DNA from: Hoplostethus atlanticus
Lineage: Eukaryota; Chordata; Actinopteri; Trachichthyiformes; Trachichthyidae
Length of the DNA: 64,000 bases
Reading direction: 5' to 3'
Assembly: GCA_034670405.1 (NCBI GenBank)
Contig: JAXDDX010000004.1
Location: forward strand, 4,694,001-4,758,000
This document shows, one piece after another, positions 51,466 to 64,000 of this stretch (the stretch's first letter is position 1; each line of letters opens with the position of its first letter). Both the position numbers and the translations under genes were made by a program. The notes under the pieces are model-generated. The model was not told the DNA's origin. It searched no databases and saw nothing but the letters and a program-made list of their open reading frames with translations.

Positions 51466-52100
51466 TCAGATTTTCATTTCTATTCAACATATGTCCCTTT
51501 CCATGTAGCAACGGCAGTTTCAATCTTTACATGTAGGACATCATACTGTAACGGTACATGATGGATCGATTTTAGCAACAGAAAAATGCAAGCTATTGAT
51601 GTCAGATAGAGAATAAATGCTAACAACAGGAATCATAGACTGCTCAAATGTAATGTCTCCATCAAACACCTGCAAGCTTGATACAGTGTCTTTCTTTTAT
51701 TTGACATTGGCTAAGGTTTGCAGTTATAGGGGCCGTATTCCCTTTCACCTCTCATACACCTGATATAAATATGACTCTCCGTATTTTCTCAGTATCTGTT
51801 GTTACTGTTAATGCATTGCTAAAGAGAGCAGGTCTGATAAGCCAGCCATTGCCACAAAGATCCCCAAAGCCCAGAGATAGGGCTGTCACCTTCTCCTTTG
51901 GTGTAATCTCCCCCACAGCAGAGCTCGTGTGTCTGTGTGGATGAAATGGAGCGATAGCTGTCCACTCTTATCAGACGGGATTTGCTCTGCTGGGAGGGAT
52001 TTGGCTGTATTGGGAAATGGAGGCAGTGCAGTAGTGCTGACCATAACTCTTTGTATACTAGTGAAGCTACAGCTCAGGCAGTACAGTACAAGCACAGGTA
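51466..52100. other. Unique non-coding sequence, no gene seen
   Basis: Nothing beyond short overlapping open frames. Confidence 0.55.
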
Positions 52101-52148
52101 CACACACATACACACACACACATATATATATATACACACACACACACA
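52101..52148. repeat. Symmetric (CA)n-(TA)n-(CA)n microsatellite
   Basis: CA units, then an ATATATATATATA core, then CA units again. The TA core is self-complementary and can extrude a small cruciform; the CA arms are direct repeats, not inverted. Likely unstable in length. Confidence 0.93.
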
Positions 52149-55100
52149 ATAACAAAGGTAGTCCTACTGCACAGTAAAGCCAGGTGGCCGTGTATGTTCT
52201 TTGTCCTCTGCGCTGTATCTCTCTCCTCCATCAGCACTCTGTGCTGTCTAACCATAATGGACTCACCAGGGATTTAAACGTCAGGTCAACACCCGGCTCC
52301 CAGGCTCATCAGGAAACAGGATATTGAAACGGATAAATAAAAGGGAGCTAAAGGATACAGAGATATGTAGGCTGTAGATGGTCTCAGAAATGGGGCCTAG
52401 GCATACAAACACACTATCCCAGTGGGACTTTGACTTATTGGGATGCTTAGCTTTGAGGTGCAGAATGACCAGTCTTATCTGGCACATTGTGTTGTAATTG
52501 CCTAGTACAGTCTTGGCTGACTCAGAAAGACAGATTTAAAATCAATTGCTTTTGTTGCAAGATAATGTGAAAGCTTACAATTTCAAGACAGATAAATGGA
52601 CAGTCTATACTGTTGGGATAAAAATGTTTCATTAGACTTCTTACACATTGTCTTGTGCTCTTATGAGCTTATGAATTAGTTCAACATACAGTAAATGTGA
52701 GTGAGGAAATGGCACACAGACCTGCGTGTGGTCTGTTTGGGTTGTAGCGTGGTAACACTGTGTGGTTTGCCGGAATGAAATTCTTTTTGAAAATAAACAT
52801 GACAATAGACTCTTTGTCATGAACATCCAGTAGAAACACCCGGCAGCAGTGACGAGGGTAGGGAAATCGCCATTCAATTCATTTTTACAAACTTCATTTT
52901 TAATCTGTGCTGCCCCACTTCTCCCCGTCTCAAAACGAGACTGCTTGGCTAGTTCAGCAGCCCCCTGCCTTGCATTAGGAACCAAACAGAGATGTATTAT
53001 ATGAAACAGTATTTCATCGGTCACAGGTAATGAAACCAAAAAGGTCAAATGAGAGATAGGGGTGTGTGCTATGCCTTCTGAGGCAACACACAGCAGTCAG
53101 GCTACTCAATAGATTACCGCTTTCAAGTTAACCACATCAGCCTGTCCATAACATATTAGGAAAAAATATGGTATAGATGATTAACAGTGTTTTCTCAAGA
53201 GCGGTATTGATGAAGACTTCCTCGAGCTGTTGTTTACATGACAGCAGTCGTGCAGGCAAGCCTCTCTCATTGTTCTTGACCCATGTTTGTTCCCAAGAAT
53301 GTGCTCATCCTCAGCCTTGTTATTATCCATGCCCCACGGCTGAATGAACCCTCTTGACAAAGGGCTTTTGGTCGCGTTGGTAGGGGGACAAGGGGGGCAT
53401 AATAATTTGTACGTTGAGCATGTCTTCAGGAGGAACACCAGAAATGCTCACACATATCTGATCTGGCTCAGGGCCAGCACCATAATCACCCTTCAGAGAG
53501 AAAGGCTGAAAGGTCTAAGTGTTTCATCCTCACACCTCCCCTTGGAGTCTTCTACCTATCCCTCTGCATAAAAGGCAATCTTTTCTGCTCGCTAGTTTGT
53601 ATTCCCTATTCTCTTGTTAGCCATGATGACCAGTCACGGTTGTTTTACCATGAAGAGGATAATAACTCGTTCAGATCACTGTATTGTGCCGTAGACCTCC
53701 ACTTCACCACTAGAAAGAAACTCCACTCTGCAAAGAAATTATTTACAGCCCGCCTTTCGTTTAACCTTGCTGTTGACACTGTAATGCAATATCTTTGAGT
53801 ATCACCTTATCCTATCTACCCCGTCCTCCACTCCCTCTCTGCACACTACTTAGAAGTGAATAAAACACTATGGATCTATGGATCGCAGCACTGGAACATC
53901 TTTCCCTCTATAGTCAGAATGGCATTCTGCTGCTGTTGGTGTTTCAGGGTCCTGTCCTCAAACTCATTCTGGTAGAGGAATAGTGATCACTTCACTGTTG
54001 GTGAATGGTGTCGAATTTCTTTAGGTATGGTTGCATTACCTTAGCTCTTCCTTTATAAAGATGTTTGTATAGGCAGACATCTGGGATCTACTGTATGCAG
54101 CATGTAAAGATGTGACAGCCTTAAATTGTGTGTGGCCAGAGCAACCTCATGTACACTGAATTACAAAGAAGTTCAGTTTACATGTTCTTAAATATACATT
54201 TCATTCTTTGTTTAAATTGTTTGAATTATCTGTTTTGATTAGTACTATGAAAGTATTAACACCAGCCCATGTACACTATATGCCTGACTGCAATTGTAGT
54301 TGGAAGGAATATGATGAAGTGTAAAGTTGTCTGCCAGATTTAGAATCTGCAAACAATATTACAAGTAAAGTAATGTAAGGTAATAACATATATGATACAG
54401 ACATCTACACTGGAGTGACCCAGAGACAGAAGGGGAGAGAATAATCACCTCAATGCCCTGTTGGTTTGGCTATTGGACAACATGAAGCTATTGAATTGGT
54501 TCTTGTGGTGCCCACGGGTGCTTGGCAGGGTGAAACCATGAGTGAATTATATCCATGCCTCCATTAGACTCTTACAAGGTGCTGTACTAGGTGAAGAGAG
54601 AGAAACCCTTCTGGTCTGAGGCCCTTTTCAAGAACACAAGTTCCTCCCAACTTATCAAACACACTCTCATCTTCTAGCATTCACCGATACCATGCAGCTT
54701 TGAACGCTGCATGAAGTCAACAAGAATAGCACTTCAGCTGGCGGCTACTACCGAGCTGCTAGCTAACGGCAGTAGAAACCAGGACGGTGGGAGTACATGC
54801 TGTCACCGCGGCAGTGGCTGTAATAATTGGGCAGGGATTTCTTCCTCCCAGTCTGGGGCATAAGGGGTGCTCTTTATGCTAATAACCTGAGCAATTAGCC
54901 TGTAGAAACACAGGCTAAAAAGACCTGATCTGCATGAGTTCAGCAGACACCCCTCCAACACACACACACACACAACACACTGCTGACCTCTTAAGAGGCT
55001 CAGTATTTGGAAGCAGTCTTCAAGGCATGGAGTGCGTCTTCAAACTGGAAGAGCGCTAAAGGCAGGCTAAAGACTGAGCAGGACAACAAGCTATTTCGGA

Positions 55101-57051
55101 GCCTCTCACCTGTTTTCCTCAGACTGAGTGGAGCTGACTGTGGCTGGACAACAGTAGCCACATGGCTGACTGGCATGCAGACAGAAGGTCCCCTGTTGGA
55201 CAGCACAGATCCTAGAGGCTTGTCTTATGATTGGCTATCCTCATGTCCTGAGGGTGTAATTAGGAATCGGGTCAAAAAAGGTCCGGAGATGCCTGTTGCA
55301 CCAGCGAGTTGCAAATGATCCATCATCTGGTGTGAAGATAATGACACGAGTGCCAGTGGAGCGGCGATGACACACAGCCAGCAGTTGTCATCATGACCAG
55401 CACACAGGAAAAGATGATGGAAGTCATAGCGGTAGATGAACTTTGCTTGCTGCCGTCACAGATTTAGACTCAGTAGGGCTTTAATCTTCAACCAGTATAA
55501 CTGAGGATTTTTAGAATTCTAGTTTCTGCAAATTATTATCTCAATGACCTTTGACCTCCAGTTTATTTCAATTACCAATCTCTGTATAGTGAGATGCAGT
55601 TACATTCTGTAATGTGTGTGTGATGTGATCAGTCCCCAACGGTCTCAGAACAATTGAAGGGCTGATAAAGCACGTTCAACCCTGCCCCCCCCAGCACTGG
55701 CTCACATGGAGCATAATTGGAAAGTGTTTATGTGCAGTTGACATTTAGATATTTGCTCAGGCTTCCCTGTAATCCTAGATGGGAAGTGGCCAAGTGCCTT
55801 TATTTGCTTGTGACATTTCTACATAATGTGCTATAGAAGCAGGTAATATGTGGTTAAATGTTATATGGTTTATTAGTATGTGTACTGTGGCTACTTTAAA
55901 TGGATTGTGATTGTTTTAATTGCAGTGTGCCCAAACTCCAGCTGTTATTTTGACAAAAGCAGAAATCCTTTTGTCTGGATGGTCTGGAGAGACTGTTGAT
56001 GAGGGTGTTTTCGATTTGTTTGCCTAGTATAAAACATCTGTATAAATATGTGTTATGCATAATTCATCATCCAGTTAAATCTTTCAAAGGCGTTTACAGT
56101 ATTAATTTCAGTAGTTTGTCTTCCATGGCTCTCAGATTTCAGCTACATTTCTCAAGGAAATATACAATCCAACCATACAACTCTGCTTTCTACCATCTCA
56201 TTCTGACCTGTTCTAGATGGATATGTGCCCTGTGTTTGCTCTGTACCATTGCCTGTCCATGACTCCAAAGGTCAAAGTAGAAAAGAGAAAGATCATGACC
56301 ACTGAGGTCAGAGAGGGTGCACCCATGAAGCTTAGCTTAGTCGCCACTACAATGCAACCAGTGAGATGTGCTTTTGATATTGGCCACATTGTTTACTGTT
56401 CAAATGAACTTATGCTCCCCGTTCCTCCACACAACGGTACAGAGAGCCGTACTGAGGATCCAGACAGTCTGTAGAAAGAACCTGAGCTTGATATTATATT
56501 ATTATTTGAGGAACAGTTGTAATTTTAAATAATGAGACAAATTATTTATATATTTCATTTCCTGTCAACTAAATTAAATGAATATACTGTTGTGCTGTTA
56601 GTGTAACTCTCCTGCCTAAGGCAGTGTTACCAATCTGCCATCTAATTTTATTCTGTTCTGGAAACAAAAGACATGCACCTTCTACAAGAAATACACATAG
56701 AGTTGGCTGATCTCCTCCTTGAACAGTGAAACACACGAGCAGAACCATAGAGCAGTGGGTCTGATGCAACAACCTATTGTGCTATTAAACTACTGACCAC
56801 TAGACATGATTTCAATGTCAGATCTATGCTTTATCTTTCATATAGCCCAGAATCTTTTTGACCCTGTGTAGACCAGTTTTAGACCAAGCAGCAAATATAG
56901 TATGACATATTCGAACAGTGCATACCTTCTAAATATCAAGAATATGCACCAGAGAAGTCCATTTGTACAAGACAATGCTTTAATTTTTCAAGGCATCCAT
57001 TAAACCTTCACTTTGACTAACATTAGATGGCAATGGATTTTGTGGAGAATG
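52149..57051. other. Unique non-coding sequence with possible conserved blocks
   Basis: No gene supported. 53200-53430 has enhancer-like texture (GGGGGGCATAATAATTTG, GTTGTTTACATGAC with a forkhead-type TGTTTAC). A 103-codon plus frame overlaps a 68-codon minus frame at 55000-55318 without domains. A short CA tract lies near 54958-54974. Confidence 0.5.
53200..53430. promoter_or_regulatory. Possible conserved non-coding element
   Basis: Contains GTTGTTTACATGAC (forkhead-type TGTTTAC), CTTGTTATTATCCATG and GCATAATAATTTGTACG in non-repetitive DNA. The minus-strand frame through it (85 codons) has no domain. Confidence 0.22.
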
Positions 57052-57180
57052 TTTGTCTATGTGTTCGCCCTATGATGGACTGGCGGCCTCTCCAGGGTCT
57101 TTCCCTGCCTTTCGCCCAATGCATGCTGGGATAGGGCTGACCCTGAATAGGAATAAGCAGGTATGGGAAATTTGTGAATG
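57052..57180 (+). mobile_element. Decayed RTE-type LINE 3' end
   Basis: GTCTATGTGTTCGCCC, GATGGACTGGCGGCCTCTCC, AGGGTCTTTCCCTGCC, CGCCCAATGCATGCTGGGAT and GACCCTGAATAGGAATAAGC follow, in order, the widespread fish RTE/Rex3-like 3' end 'gcgatggactggcgacctgtccagggt…ctgggataggctcc…gaccctga…aagcgg'. The usual terminal GGAT repeats have decayed to GAATGAAC. A segment between GGGATAGG and GACCCTG is shorter than usual. It is older than the copy at 30003, and no duplication is visible. Confidence 0.65.
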
Positions 57181-57759
57181 AACAATACATATATAGACAG
57201 AAAAATCAGTGGGACATGTACCCAGATTATCCTTTGTAAGATGAAACATGGGGACAGATTCTCTTAGATCCAGTGTGTAACCAATGTAAGATGGAGCCAG
57301 TTATACAAATGGTATATGCATGTTTTGATCATGCAAGTTACTATATTGCTGCCATATTGAGACCAAAGCCTGATGTAATTGTTTTTGTAACATTAATTGC
57401 CTGCAGTTTGATGTTATTGGACTAGAAAAGCACATTTTGCATCTTAATGACATCACAGTTTTTGGAGAGAGAAAGAGAGAGAGAGAGTTAAGTGAGTGGT
57501 ATTTCCCTTATGTTGTAAATGTGAATTCTGAATGTGATGAACTGCTTGGTCAATGTACTAAATTCAGGTTGATTAAGGACACCAGGTACTGTAGCTCTTG
57601 AATGCCTTCACGCTGATGAAGAACTGGCCATTTCTCAATCAGCACTTCCTTCATTGGCCAGCTCTTTGAGTTGGAAGCACTTTTGGAAAAGTTAAGAGGC
57701 GTTGCCAAGCTTCATAGTTTATGTAAATAAAAGCAGCTTCTCTGTTTCATGAAAAGTGC
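57181..57759. other. Unique non-coding sequence with a short GA tract
   Basis: (GA)n-rich run at 57464-57488. Nothing else noted. Confidence 0.55.
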
Positions 57760-58200
57760 ATGGCCTCTAATAAATCTGTCGGAGGGAAGCAGTGCTCTTT
57801 GCACCCAGTGCCCCTGTTCAGAAGTTTTTTTTCTACCTTTGGAGATGATAATCATAATTTTCTGGCAGGGAGTTTTACAAGATGCCTCAACATGCTCGCT
57901 GCTCTCCCTCCTTAATGATCTGTTTTATTCATCGTTCTCTTGCTCAATTCCCACTGTGATTTCTGGATCATCACAATATCAAGCATGTTGTTCAAAGAAG
58001 CGAAGCGGCAACTAATTTGTGACTCCTGTGTGATTGCAGTGCTTACCGGAGTGTTTTTCGGACTGAGCAAACTCAAAATGCAGATGGAAGAGGTGTTTTC
58101 CATTTCATCCGTGGGTCTGATATACAATCAGCTTCCAGTTATTTTCCTTTGGGCTCCATTCAACCTGACTGTGGTCCAGGTCTGTATTGGATGCCTCCTC
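57760..58200. promoter_or_regulatory. Possible conserved non-coding block
   Basis: Two plus-strand frames (88 and 95 codons) and one minus frame overlap here, all without recognised domains. The sequence is non-repetitive and mixed. I favour a conserved element over a gene because the frames overlap each other and no splice site fits. Confidence 0.18.
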
Positions 58201-60110
58201 TGCCTCCAACCCCCCATCCCATCATAGCACAGCAGCCAAGTAGCAGCACATAACAAAGAGTGATGATTACATAGCCGTCCATAGCTATTACCCAAGAGGT
58301 GGAAAACATGAGCCATTCCAGACAGCAGCCCGTCAGTTCACCAGCAGCACCATCCCTGCATTCCCTAGCTGGCTGGGCCGGGGCTTCCCAGAAACACTGA
58401 CCACTAATGATATAGCGGAGCAACACCTGAGCGTCTTGCATGTCAGCGTGCACCAGGCTGTCATGGGAAAGACAATTCCATAATCGGATTCAAATGAATG
58501 GTTTGGCAGCATTACTTCCCTGAAACAAACCGCAGTATCCTCCTCCAGCAGTAGTCATGCCGCAGTCAGGCTTGTGGCCAAACGACGAAATCCCCATACC
58601 TGAAGAACACGTTTGGTATTCTGTAGGGCATGCACAGATCAATACACTATATCAACAGAGATAATATTGATGTCCATGGAAATACAGTAAACATATCATC
58701 TGAGCGTAGCGTATTGACACATCTGTAAATCTATGATCGTTTTTACTGTTGTTATATGATGACTCATGGGCAATTGGTCAGAAATGGAATCGATTAGATG
58801 CTGTGTCCAATTAAGGAGATAGCCTCCACATAACAAATAGTTGGTGATGGATGGTAGCAAATTATTTTATTCTTTGGAAATGTCTTAGTTAGCTGTAAAT
58901 TATCCTCAATTATTGACAGATTAATCCGCTTATTTTCTCCCAGTTGATTTCCCTTGAGAAATAAACAAACAGGCAGACAGAATATTGCCATGCAGCCGTT
59001 TCAGTTTCAATTCAAATATATCCCATTAAGGTTTATCTCTGTGCACAAGAGAGCGCATATTATCCCCAGAATATGCGACGGGTGACCACATAGGATCTGT
59101 GTAGGATGCCAGGGTGGTCTGCTGTCTAGAAATTGAATCCTGGAGCCGTGATGTCAGGCGACATGCAGCTGAAGACGTCAGCGGGTCATGGGAAAAGGAA
59201 ATGGCTCCAACTACTGAATAATGTCAGGAAAATGAGAAATGGAGAGGATTGGCTGCCCTCAAAGGAGAGCGTGCACCCTGTAGATAATTAGAAGCATTGG
59301 AGACTAAATTGCCTCCAGCTGGACACTCGTGTCAGAATCTGAGAGTGGAAGGGACAAAGAAGGCTCCTGTTGTAGCGCTGATTGACACGGGTGTATAATC
59401 TAGGTTTAAATGGCATTCATTAGGATTCTTGCGTGGACTACATAGCATGTGACCTGCCCCTGCTTAAAAAATGGAGATCCATAATGGGCAATTTGAACAT
59501 TTGAGTATCTAATCACACACACACACACATAGAAATGGAGATATCCTTCATCTCCCTGGAGTCTACTGGAGAAGTGCAGTAATCTATTTATTACTTGCAC
59601 ATCACATCACTGCACAACAATTTATGTGCACACAAACACACAGCATGCAAAGACTCACCAACATGTCCTGTTGGTGGTTCAGAATCAGTCAGAAAACTGA
59701 GCATCACATTTACAGGGTTTTCTAATTTGTCTTGCTTTACAAAGATGTTTATATTTCCACATTCAGCTTTCTGCCTTTTGTGTTATTAATTGTTCTTCAG
59801 CTGGAATTTCTTTAATAGCTGTAGTTTGTTGTACTTGTTTGTATCATAGTTTCCTCAGGTGATCTAGTCTATAGGGGATAGAGTTAAACCTCCACATAAT
59901 CAGTGATTACACCTGGGCAGGAATTCAATTGCATCACTTGGAGCAAGTGTAAACATTGCCATATTGTGGCTCAGTGAGAGTCTCTGCATGTTGTATTCTA
60001 TCGTCGGCGTCTATTGGAAACACTGCTGTCACTTGCTGGGATCAGCCAAGCCCAGATTAATCTAGGAGACACGCTATGCATCTCTCCACACCTCTTTGCT
60101 CCGTTGAAAA
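58201..60110. other. Unique non-coding sequence, no gene seen
   Basis: A 14-base CA tract lies near 59516-59529. 59040-59330 is somewhat GC- and motif-rich (GGGTGACCACATAGG, GTAGATAATTAGAAGC). The minus-strand 97-codon frame at 58160-58453 has no domain. Confidence 0.5.
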
Positions 60111-60450
60111 CTTGATAAGGAATTCGCAATCCCTCCAATCACAATTTAGAGCCACTGAGGAATACGACAGTAATGAGTTTCTTCCTTGGCTATTTGATTG
60201 CGGTTTTCCAGGTGGAAGATGGATATGGTGAAGATGCAGTCCCCGAAGGCCCCCGGGCTACACTCACTCCACAGTCTGATTGAAAAGGAGACTTTGCAGA
60301 CTGGAAAGCAGGCGGAGTGGCTAATGGGAACAACCCGTGGAGACTTAAGGCTGCGAGAAAGAGAGACGGGGAAGAGAAAAGAAAAGATGACATAAAGGGG
60401 GAAGAGCGGGGGGAAAGTGCTTCCAACTCCCTCATGGCGCACGGGGATGA
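60111..60450. other. Non-coding block with purine-rich end
   Basis: A TTTTCCAG-GTGG junction at about 60206-60215 looks like a splice acceptor, but the plus-strand frame that follows (to 60395) ends in arginine/lysine-rich low complexity (GAAAGAGAGACGGGG) with no domain. Overlapping minus frames of 81 and 98 codons exist. No exon is called. Confidence 0.35.
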
Positions 60451-62499
60451 GAATCGATCAGGAAAAAGTGTCTGTTAGAGTCCGGTACTTCAAGCAAAGA
60501 GTCTCACTAGTCCACAGTGTGAACATCACTGCAGCCATACCGTACCATGGGGCACTGTTTTCATAGCAGGTGTCAAAAAAATGCTCCCTGTTGCTTGAGG
60601 ATGCCCTGGTTTCTAATAACAAATTGAAACTACAGTAAAGCCCTATCCCCTGCCTCGCAGTCTAAACACTTGCTCAATTATTGATATAATTGTGAGGGGA
60701 TTTGCCAAGGCTGCCATTAGATTAGGTAGGACTGTGGTGCTGTTAGGTTAAGCCATCCATCACTGAGGCTTGCTTCAGCTGTCATTAGCAGGGGGTTTTG
60801 TCTGTTCTTGTCAGGGAGATGCTGGGAACAGGCTCTCGGAAGCCTATGGGTAAATCTGTCCATGCTCCTGATTCACTGGGCCATAAATGTTGCAGGGAGT
60901 TTGTGATTACAGGGCCTGGGTTTGAGCTCTCTGGGTTTGGGCTGAGCGCAGGGGAGGGAGGGCAGAGCCGGCGTCGTGTGAAAGACTCCTATCATTGAGG
61001 ACAGGTAGCAACACCGCTGGCTGTGGAGGGAGAGGCCCTGCATGACAGAACAGGACCTGAGGTTACAAGCTGCACAGGCAACGACAACTTAACAAGATGG
61101 CACATTTGTAATTATCATTCACGGCTATCATTATCTATCGCATGAGCTGACTTTTTATCCAAGCCATCACACATTTTTTTGTAACCCAGCAGGTATTTAT
61201 ATGGCATAGTTTCTACAACAGGTAAAGTCCTCCTCGGGGGCATGGAGGCAACACTACACTGTAGATATTCCTGCAAGTGAACTTACTGCCCTCTGCTTGT
61301 ACCGGAAGCTAAACTAATAAACTGGAGTACCACTGAATTTCAGCATTCAATATTGTTCTCCTTATGCCCGGGAGCAGTTTGGTCTGTATTAATGAACATC
61401 TCTGTCTCCCAGAAACAAGAAAGAAATATTTCTCCTGCTTCCTTAACTAATCTAATATGGATGTACAGCTCCATGTGGACTGGGGTGGAAAAGGCAGAAC
61501 TTTGCCAATAACTAGGATGATTTTCTTGGTAAGGGCATATTTTCTGTTTAAAACATGATAGCATTATATCTCACAGATGTAGAAACTCAAATATTCTGTC
61601 TATCCACAAAGCCAGAGTCTTATTCATTGTTAATAGAACAATTTATACTTCTATGTAACAACACAGATCAGATTCTTGAGTCTCTAGATCTGGATCCTAC
61701 ATATCAGAATTCAGGTTTTTCATACAGGTTTTTCATGAATTGACCACAAGAGTAACACGTGCATTCATAAATTCATCAAGTTAGATACTAACATGTTCCT
61801 TATTGGTTGAACAACTGATCAGTTTTAAAGTGGTTTGCTGCGGTTATTTCTACCCCGCTTGCATTGTGTTTCCAAAAGAGATCTCGATGCTTGGCATAGC
61901 CGCGTGAACACATCGCTAAATATGTGAAAGTTGAGTGGGAAAGGCAGCCGGTAACTGCATCATATATCGGGTTGCCATAGAGGAAAAGAATACAAATTGA
62001 AAATCAATGCAAGGTTTATGGCCATTTAGCCAGGAAATATGCTGTCTCCAGGGGTCACTGTATTCTCCTGCTTATCTTCTGTTGTTAATGGTAGCAGACA
62101 GCAAACACAATAATCCTTCTGTTTGATTTGACTGTTCAGAGCAATATCATTAATGTAAGCTAACTTAAGCTAACTGCAGAATGAATGAATTGCAACTCAA
62201 CTCAACCATCCATAGATGGCTTTGGTTGGAGAAAAAGAAAAGATCATTGTAGTTTTTTGGGTGCACACTATCCTGTAGGGTTTTTGAATGTACTGTAGAA
62301 ACAATATACAATACAAATAATATACAATATTAAAATGTAAACACATATAAAGACACAATCAGTTGGTTTCTACTAGAACAGCCACAGAATAAGAAACACC
62401 TCCCTCCTCCTCTGAGATGCACGATGATTTCTCCCCAAATGGTCATTTTGACACCACACCACAGTATGTCATGTGCCAGACAACACACTTTGTTTTATT
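60451..62499. other. Unique non-coding sequence, no gene seen
   Basis: The phrase CAGGTTTTTCAT occurs twice in tandem near 61713-61737. 61850-61980 carries scattered CpGs (CATAGCCGCGTGAAC, ATATCGGG) and may be constrained. Otherwise nothing. Confidence 0.5.
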
Positions 62500-62880
62500 T
62501 TACATTGCACTGCAGAATTGTCTTTGAAGATGCCGAGCGGTGGGTTGGAGTATCGTCTTTCTAATCTAGATGTTTGTAGCCTCTCCATGCTTGGCTTGAT
62601 TATATTGGATACGTGTAGCGGCAGTCTGGCGGACGGCAGCTGTGTAGCTCTGTAATTGTCCTTGACAGAGAGAGCTGCTTCAAGAGATGGGGATCAGCAT
62701 TGTGTCGGCCATGTCAATCAAGTGGCCGGGCGAGATCAGCCAATGACACAGTCAGAAAGAAGTGGCTCTTCTGTAACGGCCTGTCGCCATACCATTTTCT
62801 AGGTGACAACCCACATTCCTGAGACGGGCTCAGGTGTTGATGGCTGGTCGATTGAATGTGGCATTTTGTCGGCCTGTTAA
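62500..62880. promoter_or_regulatory. Possible conserved non-coding element
   Basis: Several CpG-containing phrases (GATGCCGAGCGGTGGG, GGCGGACGGCAGC, GGCCGGGCGAGATCAGCC) lie beside TGTCAATCAAGTGG (PBX/MEIS-like TCAATCA). The composition shift relative to the AT-rich flanks and absence of a coding frame fit a regulatory element. Conservation untested. Confidence 0.25.
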
Positions 62881-64000
62881 ATTTCTTTCTTTGTAGTTTC
62901 TATACTATAATACTATATATTTTATATATTCTTCTAGACTCCAATCTTTACTAATTTTATCTTTTATACATTTCTAACATTGTTGTGTACATTGGATTAC
63001 TATCTCAAATAACCTGATAGCACAGACATTGGCCGGCAGTCGAGAGGTAAAAGGGTTGTTGGGGAGGATGATTGAATCATAAAAAAATCACATCGAAAAA
63101 TTCCACATCTCTATTACTCTGTCCTTTGTTTTACCACCCCAATCCTATTTTCCCGCTTCACCATCTATCCTGTGCCCGCATTGAGCTTAAGTAATGTCTT
63201 GTTTTTACAGCACTATTGATATAGCAGGTCTGGGAAATGGCTGCTTTATCTTCTTTATGTGCCCATTTCTCTCTTTAGGATGTCATTACTAGGACAGAGG
63301 CACAGAGAGTCAACTGCATGTGGGTGTAGGTGACCTCCTCTCCTCTCCTCTGATTGTTCGGTGACAGGTCGTGTTGGGGGAGTAGTGTGTGTAGTGATAA
63401 GAGTCAGGGAGAGTGCACAGGCGCTGCAGATCGAAAGACCTGCCACCGAGAAACCTGGGGGGTGCCACGGTGTGTGAGACTTCCTTTTTAATAATGTTTA
63501 TAGATGGAAGCAAGGAGGTCTTCTCACTCAGCTAAAAACCACCAACAGAGACACTCTACTCTAATGACTAATGTTCAGTCTGCTATTACTGTCTTATCTT
63601 GAGCCAATGAGGATGCAAAAAGAGGAAATTACATACTGTTAGTATTATGTGTAGTGGTGGAGACAAAGGCTTGCCTGTGTGCTGTTTCCCCGGCGCAGGT
63701 GAGAGAGGATTCGGGTTACGGTTACGCTCCTGCCGCCGTAGCAAAGGAGGACACGCACATCACTCTTGTGGCACCGTCTCCTTTTGGCAATCGGTGAAGT
63801 GAGAGATCACAACATAATTTCTAGGCAGGAAGGAACATGCTGGCGGAACATGCGTGAGGCAGAAGGCCACTGCACAGGCGTGAACATTAACACAAACACT
63901 GCCAGTCAAAATGACTGATTACCTCTCAGGACGTGCTGTGAAAAGTCAATTCAGCGCTCAAACCCCCTCTATCCCCCGGGCCTCTACTCACTGGCCCACA
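62881..64000. other. Unique non-coding sequence to the window edge
   Basis: AT-rich 62890-62990, then mixed. CCTCTCCTCTCCTCT repeats briefly near 63338-63352. 63670-63800 holds several CpGs (GGATTCGGGTTACGGTTACG) and could be constrained. No exon reaches the right edge. Confidence 0.5.

Noticed and set aside
60190-60395. Exon after a TTTTCCAG acceptor
   Set aside because: The frame ends in purine-rich low complexity, matches no family and lacks a fitting donor.

Overview
The window looks like non-coding nuclear DNA from a ray-finned (teleost) fish. The case rests on the repeats: 3' tails of fish LINE families (a Rex3/RTE-type end in GGAT repeats, an L2-type end of the 'CACTTTGGATAAAAG…GCTAAATGACTG' kind), a tRNA-derived SINE, short non-autonomous hAT-type transposons, and many long CA/GT and CT/GA microsatellites. 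No open frame exceeds 137 codons. None forms a recognisable domain, and none belongs to a convincing exon series with splice sites. I cannot name a host gene here; the window could be a gene desert or lie inside one or more very large introns.

Layout. 1-9.2 kb: unique sequence with AT-rich, homeodomain-site-rich blocks that resemble conserved non-coding elements, plus a 136-bp GT microsatellite (7842-7977). 9.25-9.58 kb: a complete non-autonomous hAT-type element with 15-bp terminal inverted repeats and a near-perfect 8-bp target duplication. 9.6-22.6 kb: mostly unique DNA with further enhancer-like blocks. 22.6-31.9 kb is the busiest part: a SINE, several long microsatellites, a frameshifted coding fragment on the minus strand that may be a retrocopy (24599-24879), a CpG-rich unrecognised insert (about 25.48-26.12 kb), a perfect 15-bp inverted repeat, a LINE-type tail, a short RTE/Rex3 insertion with a perfect 11-bp target duplication, and an 18-base G run. 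31.9-37.9 kb: unique DNA with dense TAAT-core blocks. 37.9-43 kb: an L2-type LINE tail, a second hAT-like element with a 9-bp palindrome, and small tandem repeats. 43-64 kb: mostly unique DNA, including a compact homeodomain/POU-octamer cluster near 45.2 kb, a symmetric CA-TA-CA microsatellite, and a decayed RTE-type tail near 57.1 kb.

Function. If the window works at all, it most likely does so as cis-regulatory DNA of a distant or enclosing developmental gene. This is inferred from base texture and motif clusters, because I could not make a cross-species alignment. The repeats are the only features I can support structurally. I see no virus-like element, CRISPR array, rRNA or functional tRNA gene.
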